A stretch of DNA of 5,695 nucleotides from Methanoregulaceae archaeon (GTDB lineage Archaea > Halobacteriota > Methanomicrobia > Methanomicrobiales > Methanospirillaceae), in NCBI GenBank assembly GCA_013331215.1, contig DUGU01000165.1, positions 1-5,695 on the forward strand, in the 5' to 3' direction. Below, in pieces: positions 1-4,157 of this stretch. The notes beneath the pieces were generated by a model. The model saw nothing but the letters and a program-made list of their open reading frames with translations. It had not been told where the DNA came from and searched no databases. Within the stretch, counting starts at the first letter, position 1; each line of letters begins with the position of its first letter. The translations under genes and the position numbers were made by a program.

Positions 1-23
1 GGGTTCGAGTCTCGGCCCTGGCC
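1..23 (+). tRNA. 3' end of a tRNA, possibly tRNA-His (partial)
   Basis: The window opens inside a T arm. GGG at 1-3 is the inner half of the 5' stem, TTCGAGT at 4-10 is a standard seven-base T loop, and CTCGG at 11-15 is the 3' stem, with one G-U pair. CCCTGGC at 16-22 fits the 3' acceptor strand, and C23 would be the discriminator base. No CCA follows, as is common in archaeal tRNA genes. A C73 discriminator is characteristic of tRNA-His, so His is a tentative identity. The anticodon lies outside the window, so the identity cannot be confirmed. Confidence 0.6.
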
Positions 24-46
24 TTATTCCTCAAGGTTCGAATCTC
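2..46 (+). repeat. Short direct repeat of the tRNA T-arm sequence
   Basis: GGTTCGAGTCTC at 2-13 recurs as GGTTCGAATCTC at 35-46, with 11 of 12 bases identical. The second copy lacks a pairing stem (CAAGG against CTCTT pairs poorly), so it is not a second working tRNA. A related short pair, TTCCTCAAGG at 27-36 and TTCCTCAAAGG at 65-75, lies beside it. It could be a scar of integration or recombination at a tRNA 3' end, or an eroded tRNA duplicate. No integrase is visible. Confidence 0.45.
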
Positions 47-236
47 TTTCATTTCTCGCATCCTTTCCTCAAAGGGCGATGTTATATTGTCCGATGATAT
101 GCGCACGCCATCAAATTATACAATCGAGCTAACCGTCGCCGTACTCGCTATTGGGGGGTAACCCGTGCGCGATATTTTTAATTACCCATTCGCGCGCTCA
201 AAACGGCAAGAGGACGACCGTAGAACGAAAAAAAGG
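24..236. other. Intergenic region, no gene seen
   Basis: This stretch is richer in A/T than the rest of the window. It holds two TATA-like motifs, TTATATT at 82-88 and AAATTATAC at 113-121, either of which could be an archaeal promoter core. No convincing coding frame follows them. The GTG-initiated frame at 165-362 is the antisense of the surface-protein remnant at 237-380 and looks spurious. The region may be the decayed space between the tRNA gene and the remnant. Confidence 0.5.
228..234 (-). terminator. Oligo-T archaeal-type terminator
   Basis: Seven A residues on the plus strand give TTTTTTT on the minus strand, two bases after the TAG (237-239) of the surface-protein remnant. There is no strong hairpin before it. 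A T-run without a stem is the usual archaeal transcription termination signal, so it probably served the complete ancestral gene. Confidence 0.55.
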
Positions 237-380
237 CTACGGTTTGGAGAAGAGCCAGACGACGTCGGCGAAGGCCACGTTGCCGTTGTAGCCGAACGTC
301 GAGATCGGCTCGTTTGCTACGATGCCCGGGTTAACCTCTATATGATGATCACCGAAGGGTAATGAGATCGACTCGAGCAT
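237..380 (-). pseudogene. C-terminal remnant of a dockerin/EF-hand-like surface protein
   Basis: Read on the minus strand, the frame encodes 47 residues ending in TAG. The second half contains YNGNVAFADVVWLFSKP. This closely resembles the terminal NGNG.xDFxDVVxLF motif at the C-terminus of many large methanogen secreted or S-layer-associated proteins that carry PKD or similar repeats; the motif is dockerin- or EF-hand-like and may bind calcium. In the same frame a TAG lies eight codons upstream of the ATG, and that upstream DNA is antisense to the thiC-like gene, so the rest of the protein is missing. The ATG at 380 is probably accidental; recognisable homology starts around residues 11-16. 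The usual D/N-x-N-G-N-G pattern has lost its second glycine (NGNV). It is best seen as the stub of a gene cut when the thiC-like gene arrived or by deletion. The function is inferred from the motif alone. Confidence 0.6.
338..345 (+). promoter_or_regulatory. Candidate TATA box for the thiC-like gene
   Basis: CTATATGA is centred about 37 bases before the ATG at 379. An archaeal start site some 26-28 bases downstream would leave a leader of roughly ten bases, which fits the absence of a good Shine-Dalgarno sequence. The box lies inside the opposite-strand surface-protein remnant. No thiamine (THI-box) riboswitch is possible in so short a leader. Confidence 0.35.
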
Positions 381-1617
381 GATCGACACAACAACGGTTG
401 ACTACGCCCTTCAGGGGACGATAACGGAACCGATGAAGACCGTCGCAGCCGCTGAAGGCATCGAGGAAACAACATTGTGCAGCCGGATTGCGGACGGGAG
501 CGCCGTGATCATGCAGCGAGAGACAACGGCGATTGGGATCGGCAGAGGCCTCCGCACGAAGATCAACGTCAACATCGGCACCTCGACCGGGAAGATAAAC
601 ATGAACGAAGAGCTCCGGAAGGCGCGTATCGCCGAGGAGTTCGGGGCCGACACCATCAGCGACCTCTCGATGGGCGGGGAGATCAATGCGATCCGAGATG
701 CGATCTTGGCCTGTACCACGCTCCCCATAACCACCGTCCCCGTATACCAGACTGTCGTGGAAAAGGGGATGCGGATGATGACCGCCGACGACATTCTCGC
801 AACGATGCGGATGCAGGCGAGGCAGGGGATCAGCTCCTTCGTCGTCCACTGCGTCAGCCCTGCGATGCTCGCGGAATTCCGGAAGAAAAAACGGATCCTG
901 GGTGTTGTCTCAAAAGGCGGGTCGATCACGAGCGCATTCATGCTTCTGAATGACTGCGGCAATCCGTTCATCGAGCACTTCGATGAGGTGCTGGCCATCT
1001 GCCGGGAGCATGATATCGTCCTATCGCTCGGCAACACGGCACGGAGCGGCTGCATCAACGACCCCAGGGACAGGGCACAGGTCGAGGAACTGCGCCAGAA
1101 TGCGGCCCTGGGGCACCTGGCGCATGACGCCGGCGTGCAGGTGATAATCGAGGGTGCGGGCGGGCATATCCGGCTCGACCGGATCTCGCCGTATATCAGG
1201 CACTACAAGCGAAAAGCGAACTTCCCGCTCTTTGTCGCCGGCCCGCTCCCCACCGACATAGCGGCGGGCTTCGACCATATTGCAGGGTGCGTCGGGGCGA
1301 GTGTTGCCAGTGCCGCGGGAGCCGACTACCTCTGTTACATTACACCCGCAGAACACCTCGGCCTTCCCTCTCCCGAGGCGGTGAAAGAGGGCCTGGTCGC
1401 CTTCCGAATCGCGGCGCACATCGGTGATACGGTAAAGTACAAAGACGGAAGTGATCAACAGGACCGGACCGTCGCTCACCTCCGGGCGGAACTGGATCGC
1501 GAGGGGCAGATCCGGTGTGCCCTCGACCCGGCGCGGGCACGGCAGCTCTCGGATGGAGAGAAGGAGTGTACGATGTGCGGAGAGTTCTGCGCGATCAGGA
1601 TCATGCGGGAGTTCTGA
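379..1617 (+). CDS. thiC: ThiC-family radical SAM enzyme (HMP-P synthase or BzaF-like paralogue)
   Basis: The protein has 412 residues, the short form found in archaea and anaerobes. ThiC rearranges aminoimidazole ribotide to the thiamine pyrimidine HMP-P; its paralogue BzaF makes 5-hydroxybenzimidazole from the same substrate. Family landmarks are GLRTKINVNIGTS (57-69), the GPLPTDIAAGFDHI block (288-301), TPAEHLGLP (322-330, with metal-ligand candidate His326), and a C-terminal Cys triad for the [4Fe-4S] cluster at C397, C400 and C404 (CX2CX3C, a spacing I recall from archaeal ThiC). Expected substrate or metal motifs diverge: SRGG is SKGG (178-181), the DGLRPG-like loop is GNTARSG (218-224), and EGPGHVP is EGAGGHIRL (258-266), with one extra residue between Glu258 and His263. 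The start is fixed: an in-frame TGA lies at 346-348 and 379 is the first start codon after it. The gene stands alone and ends eight bases before the IS. Family membership is certain; the exact product is not. Confidence 0.9.
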   Translation: MIDTTTVDYALQGTITEPMKTVAAAEGIEETTLCSRIADGSAVIMQRETTAIGIGRGLRTKINVNIGTSTGKINMNEELRKARIAEEFGADTISDLSMGGEINAIRDAILACTTLPITTVPVYQTVVEKGMRMMTADDILATMRMQARQGISSFVVHCVSPAMLAEFRKKKRILGVVSKGGSITSAFMLLNDCGNPFIEHFDEVLAICREHDIVLSLGNTARSGCINDPRDRAQVEELRQNAALGHLAHDAGVQVIIEGAGGHIRLDRISPYIRHYKRKANFPLFVAGPLPTDIAAGFDHIAGCVGASVASAAGADYLCYITPAEHLGLPSPEAVKEGLVAFRIAAHIGDTVKYKDGSDQQDRTVAHLRAELDREGQIRCALDPARARQLSDGEKECTMCGEFCAIRIMREF

Positions 1618-1622
1618 TAGTC

Positions 1623-1625
1623 ACC
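1623..1625 (+). repeat. Left target-site duplication (ACC)
   Basis: ACC directly precedes the left inverted repeat and the same three bases directly follow the right inverted repeat at 2482-2484. Three-base duplications are known in several IS5-family groups. Three bases could match by chance, but the position at both exact ends supports it. Confidence 0.6.
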
Positions 1626-1640
1626 GAGGTTGTCCCAAAA
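1626..1640 (+). repeat. Left terminal inverted repeat of the IS
   Basis: GAGGTTGTCCCAAAA matches the reverse complement of the right end (GAGGTTATCCCAAAA) except at the seventh base. These ends are the transposase binding and cleavage sites. Confidence 0.9.
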
Positions 1641-1647
1641 TTAATAT
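1641..1647 (+). promoter_or_regulatory. TATA-like promoter of the transposase
   Basis: TTAATAT lies directly inside the left inverted repeat, centred about 28 bases before the ATG at 1672. That is the spacing expected between an archaeal TATA box and the transcription start, so the transcript would be leaderless. No Shine-Dalgarno sequence is seen before the ATG, which agrees. Confidence 0.5.
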
Positions 1648-1671
1648 CCCTGTAGATCTGTATCGGCCCTC

Positions 1672-2004
1672 ATGAGTTTTCATGAGGTGGGTGATGCGTT
1701 GTGGGAGGGTATCGAGCCGTCTCTTCCTCCCCCGAAACCGCATGTCGGGCGTCCTCGTGCTGATGAACGGGGATTATTCAATGGGATTCTGTATGTCCTG
1801 TCCACCGGGTGTACCTGGCATGATGTTCCCCGTCAGTATGGGACGAAATCAACGGTACATCGCTTTCATCTCTATCTCTGCGACAACGGGATCTACGACG
1901 AGATCTTTGCGGCGATGCGCCAGCAAGGGTACGATCTCGCCGATCTGGACCTCTCGTGCTGTGCGATTGATACCACGACGATTCCCGCGAAAAAGGGGGA
2001 GTGA
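1672..2004 (+). CDS. IS5-family transposase, N-terminal frame (OrfA)
   Basis: This 110-residue frame holds the N-terminal DNA-binding region of a DUF4096-type transposase. It includes WEGIEPSLPPPKPHVGRPRA (residues 11-30), the conserved block LFNGILYVLSTGCTWHDVP (35-53) and the first catalytic aspartate in CAIDTTTIPAKKG (D100). It ends in TGA at 2002-2004, just after an A5G5 run. Read alone it lacks the second Asp and the Glu of the DDE triad, so it cannot catalyse transposition; in related elements such a product may act as a regulator. Full activity needs a -1 shift into the following frame. The ATG at 1672 is chosen because a TATA-like box lies at leaderless spacing and the domain begins at once after it. 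Confidence 0.9.
   Translation: MSFHEVGDALWEGIEPSLPPPKPHVGRPRADERGLFNGILYVLSTGCTWHDVPRQYGTKSTVHRFHLYLCDNGIYDEIFAAMRQQGYDLADLDLSCCAIDTTTIPAKKGE
1992..1998 (+). promoter_or_regulatory. Programmed -1 frameshift heptamer A AAG GGG
   Basis: Inside the run AAAAAGGGGG (1990-1999) the zero-frame codons are AAG (1993-1995) and GGG (1996-1998), preceded by A. This is a textbook X XXY YYZ slippery site on which both tRNAs can re-pair after a one-base backward slip. The shift converts ...PAKKGE-stop into ...PAKKGGVIGYDGYRR..., which restores the continuous transposase expected for the family, about 268 residues. I did not identify a clear downstream pseudoknot or upstream Shine-Dalgarno stimulator. Confidence 0.7.
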
Positions 2005-2477
2005 TTGGCTATGACGGGTACCGAAGGATTCGTGGTTCGAAGATCAGTCTTCTGGTCGAGCGGCACGGCCGGCCGATCGCCTGTGTGATCGTACCGGCGA
2101 ATGTCCACGATGCGACGGCCTATCATCACACGCTCGCTGCATGTCGCATTTCCCGCCCGCGAGGACGACCGATCACCCGTCCGGGAGAAATTCTCGCGGA
2201 TGCTGCTTACGACACCCAGGCAATTCGCAGGACCAACCGCCGCCGTGGGATACGGACCATGATCCCCGTCAATCGACGAAAGCGAAAGAAATCAAAACAA
2301 GGACGACCGTATCGGTTCGACCACGAACAGTATGCAACCAGGACAGTGGTTGAACGGTGCTTCTCGTGGCTGAAAGCCTTTCGAAAACTGGTACCCCGGT
2401 ATGAACGACTCGAACAATCATTCCGAGGGTTGGTCATTGTTGCCTGTACGATGATTGTATGGAGGGTTTTGGGATAA
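2001..2477 (+). CDS. IS5-family transposase, C-terminal catalytic frame (OrfB)
   Basis: This frame encodes most of the DDE catalytic core. Counting from the GTG at 2001, it has GYDGYRRIRGSK (3-14), the second aspartate in ILADAAYD (D67), and the glutamate in the signature Y111-x2-R114-x3-E118-x6-K125, exactly the Y(2)R(3)E(6)K pattern of IS5-family and related transposases. The basic stretch NRRKRKKSKQGRP (91-103) lies between them. The GTG is probably not a true start: the homologous region runs continuously upstream into the A5G5 run, so expression is expected as an OrfA-OrfB fusion by -1 frameshifting. The TAA stop at 2475-2477 lies inside the right inverted repeat, as is common in compact insertion sequences. 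A plain inactivating indel is the alternative, but the perfect slippery heptamer argues for programmed shifting. Confidence 0.9.
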   Translation: MIGYDGYRRIRGSKISLLVERHGRPIACVIVPANVHDATAYHHTLAACRISRPRGRPITRPGEILADAAYDTQAIRRTNRRRGIRTMIPVNRRKRKKSKQGRPYRFDHEQYATRTVVERCFSWLKAFRKLVPRYERLEQSFRGLVIVACTMIVWRVLG

Positions 2478-2481
2478 CCTC
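2467..2481 (-). repeat. Right terminal inverted repeat of the IS
   Basis: TTTTGGGATAACCTC is the reverse complement of the left end with one mismatch. It overlaps the last codons and stop of the transposase. The ACC copy of the target duplication follows at 2482-2484. Confidence 0.9.
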
Positions 2482-2484
2482 ACC

Positions 2485-2698
2485 AATTAATCGGGACGGG
2501 CATCCTTTATCAGATCGTGGCCGTTGAAGAACGCCCGGCGGAGCGCATGCAAAAATCGGGGGGGCATGGGATTTCGAGCGGCCCGGCCCTGGGCTCTACT
2601 GATACCTCAACCGTATCGCATCTCTGCCGTCTCTTCACGCGAAGTGCCCGGCGGCTTCCGTCACCGAAGCGGGCGGGGATTCGGCTTGAAAAAGGAGA
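2485..2698. other. Intergenic region, no gene seen; probable compositional junction
   Basis: The first 40 bases (AATTAATCGGG and CCTTTATCAG) keep the A/T-richer look of the archaeal side, and the later part becomes GC-rich. Open frames that run through here on the plus strand continue as antisense of the oxidoreductase gene and show no recognisable protein. AAAAA runs at 2551-2555 and 2689-2693 could act as minus-strand T-run terminators. If the window contains a join between genomes, this is one candidate place; another is 3663-3791. Confidence 0.45.
2689..2693 (-). terminator. Weak T-run terminator after the oxidoreductase gene
   Basis: On the minus strand TTTTT begins five bases after the TGA at 2699-2701, with no strong hairpin before it. 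A short T-run would suffice as an archaeal terminator but is weak for a bacterial one. Confidence 0.3.
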
Positions 2699-3662
2699 TC
2701 AGCGAATCGCCGGCAGCAGCTTGTCCCTCGCGAAGCGGAGGAACGTCTCCTGCTCGGGCCCGGCCTGGTGGATCACGATCCGGTCGAACCCGAGCTTCTC
2801 GATCTCTTTCACCTTCGCGACGAACCGCTCGAGGTCCGGCCCGCAGACGATCTTCTCCGCGACCCTGTCGGGCGTGACCATCTGCTGGAGATGCTCGTAG
2901 TGGCTCCAGCTCGGCAGCACCCAGTTGAGCTCGCCCGTGTTCGCGGCGATCGGCCACCACGTGTACGCGATCTCCCTCGCCGTCGCCTCGTCCTCGTGGT
3001 AACAGACCGACGTCTCGGCCATGCAGGACTTCCCCGCGCCTCCCCTCGCCCTGAACGCGGCCATGACCGCGATCGCCGCCCGGGGATCCGAGAGAGCGTG
3101 GATCAGCTGGTCCCCCGACTCCGCCGCCACCTTCGCAGCGATCGGCCCCATGGCCGAGACGATGATCGGCGGCAGCGTCCCGGGCAGCGAGAAGATGCGG
3201 GCTCTCTCGACCAGGAAGTAGGTCCCGTAGTAATCCGTGACCTCGCCCGACGAGTGTCCGGATCACGTCGATCGCCTCCTTCATCATCTCGATCCGGACT
3301 CCGGCCGGCGGCCAGCGGTCGCCGAGGATGTGCTCGTTCAGGTTCTCGCCCGAGCCGATCCCGAGCTCGAACCGGCCCTCCATCAGGGACGCGGCCGTCG
3401 CGGCCATCTGGGCCACGAGCGCCGGGTGGTACCGGTGCGTCGGGCACGTAACGGCGGTCGAGACCTTCACCCGGTTCGTGACCGCCGCGATCCCGCCCAG
3501 CACGGTCCAGGCGAAGGGGGACTGCGCTCCCTTCCGGGTCCACGGGTGGTAATGGTCCGAGATGCTCACGAAGTCGAAGCCGGCCTCCTCGGCGCGGACC
3601 GCCTGCCGGATGAGTTCCTGGGGCCCGAACGCCTCCGAGGCGAGCTTGTAGCCGATCCGCAT
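2699..3662 (-). pseudogene. F420-dependent LLM-class oxidoreductase (FGD-like), frameshifted
   Basis: Two frames together give a protein of about 321 residues, close to full length for F420-dependent luciferase-like enzymes related to glucose-6-phosphate dehydrogenase FGD. The N-terminal frame starts MRIGYKLASEAF with GGAG eight bases before the ATG. It has SDHYHPW (35-41) and GIGSGENLNEH (101-111). As I recall, FGD1 of Mycobacterium tuberculosis uses Asp39, His40, Trp44 and Glu109; here D36, H37, W41 and E106 fall at a constant offset of three, so the F420 and catalytic site is kept. After Leu137 (3252-3254) the frame changes at 3251. The second frame resumes SGEVTDYYGTYF and runs to TGA with no other break. 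The family normally has LWSG, so loss of two bases of the Trp codon explains it. The loop carrying a sugar-phosphate lysine in FGD1 looks different (IHALSDP), so glucose-6-phosphate is doubtful as substrate. It may be a recent pseudogene or a sequencing error. Confidence 0.85.
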
Positions 3663-3713
3663 GCCCGGTTCTCCGTTCCGTCGTCGGCGAACCGCTGCCG
3701 TTCCCACCGTTTC

Positions 3714-3730
3714 CGCGGGCAAACCCCGCG
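3714..3730. repeat. Hairpin in the leader of the oxidoreductase gene
   Basis: CGCGGG and CCCGCG form a perfect 6-bp stem with a five-base loop (CAAAC). TTT before and AAA after extend the pairing around a bulged C. It lies about 50 bases upstream of the ATG at 3662. It could be a terminator for transcription from either side or a leader structure. Confidence 0.4.
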
Positions 3731-3791
3731 AAACCCAGCCTCCTAGGACGCCGTGGCGGTGGTGACGCACCGCGCCCCGGGCACGGAACTC

Positions 3792-3816
3792 CCCGCGCTC
3801 GCCGGGCGGGCGCGGG
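3792..3816 (-). terminator. GC-rich hairpin terminator of the small membrane-protein gene
   Basis: CCCGCGCTCGCC (3792-3803) can pair with GGCGGGCGCGGG (3805-3816), including one G-U pair. Sterically about ten base pairs will form around a small loop. It begins 26 bases after the TAG at 3843. There is no T-tract, as in many actinobacterial terminators. Confidence 0.55.
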
Positions 3817-3842
3817 CCGGGAGGGGAGTACGGGGGTGACGC

Positions 3843-4049
3843 CTACTTCGACGGCTCGGGGAGCTTGCAGTCCACCTTCGGGTTGGCGCCGATGTAGTTC
3901 AGCGGGCCGGCCACGATGGTGACCAGGATCGTGCCCGCCTCCGCGCAGTTGGTTTCATCGTTGCCGTAGTAGCCGCGCTGACCCGCGGCGATGGCGCCGA
4001 TGATGAGCCAGATGACGACCAGGACGCCGACTATCGAGGTGCCGCGCAT
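3843..4049 (-). CDS. Small actinobacterial membrane protein of unknown function
   Basis: The protein has 68 residues. A hydrophobic helix spans residues 4-22 (TSIVGVLVVIWLIIGAIAA), followed by QRGYYGNDETNC, a second moderately hydrophobic stretch at 38-53 (AGTILVTIVAGPLNYI) and a polar tail, NPKVDCKLPEPSK. Cys35 and Cys61 flank the second stretch and could pair if exposed. It resembles small uncharacterised membrane proteins common in Actinobacteria that share a VAGPLNY-x-G-x-NPKV-type motif; the function is not known to me. I chose the ATG at 4049 because GGAGG (4056-4060) sits six bases upstream. A start at 4094 would add 15 polar residues and leave that ribosome site inside the gene. It follows ltrA in the same direction after 108 bases, with its own ribosome site, and a hairpin terminator lies behind it. 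Confidence 0.8.
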   Translation of the reverse strand: MRGTSIVGVLVVIWLIIGAIAAGQRGYYGNDETNCAEAGTILVTIVAGPLNYIGANPKVDCKLPEPSK

Positions 4050-4124
4050 CAGTTGCCTCCACTGGGGTTGTGGTGGATTCGAGGTGGAGGCCATGTACCC
4101 CGTGCGGGTGATCCGCCAAACGGC

Positions 4125-4140
4125 GCACCGGTGCCGGCAC
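4125..4140. repeat. Two overlapping 10-bp palindromes between ltrA and the small gene
   Basis: GCACCGGTGC (4125-4134) and GTGCCGGCAC (4131-4140) are each perfectly palindromic and share four bases. They lie 18 bases after the ltrA stop and about 75 bases before the start of the small gene. They could be a compact terminator for ltrA or an operator for the small gene. Confidence 0.45.
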
Positions 4141-4157
4141 GGCCGATTCCGATTACC

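Larger units (their letters stand above)
1626..2481 (+). mobile_element. Complete IS5-family insertion sequence, 856 bp
   Basis: The element is bounded by 15-bp terminal inverted repeats that match at 14 of 15 positions and is flanked by ACC on both sides. It carries two overlapping transposase frames that together give a DDE enzyme of about 268 residues. Size, two-frame layout, N-terminal DUF4096-type domain and the Y(2)R(3)E(6)K signature fit the IS427/ISL2-like part of the IS5 family; the exact group cannot be settled without a database comparison. It lies five bases beyond the thiC-like stop codon, in the same direction, so it may have separated that gene from its native terminator. The nearly perfect ends, the intact duplication and the open frames suggest a recent and possibly active copy. 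Confidence 0.92.

Noticed and set aside
165..362. GTG-started plus-strand frame of 65 residues after a G-run
   Set aside because: It is antisense to the surface-protein remnant, is rich in Arg/Asp shadow composition, and the recognisable motif is on the other strand.
24..378. Thiamine riboswitch upstream of the thiC-like gene
   Set aside because: No THI-box core motifs (such as CUGAGA) are seen, and the likely leader is only about ten bases long.
349..1058. Minus-strand frames opposite the thiC-like gene
   Set aside because: The plus strand encodes clear ThiC motifs throughout; these frames show no protein-like pattern.
1021..1540. Further minus-strand frames opposite the 3' half of the thiC-like gene
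   Set aside because: They are antisense shadows with Arg/Pro/Gly-rich composition and no domain.
2517..2900. Plus-strand frames beginning in the post-IS gap
   Set aside because: They run into the antisense of the oxidoreductase gene and have no ribosome site or recognisable domain.
2768..3746. Long Arg/Pro-rich plus-strand frames
   Set aside because: They are typical GC-rich antisense shadows of the minus-strand oxidoreductase.
2661..3770. A single 369-residue minus-strand protein
   Set aside because: Only residues 37 to about 173 are oxidoreductase; after the frameshift at 3251 the frame becomes Arg/Gly-rich nonsense while the true C-terminus continues in another frame, and the 36 residues before ATG 3662 precede a good ribosome site.
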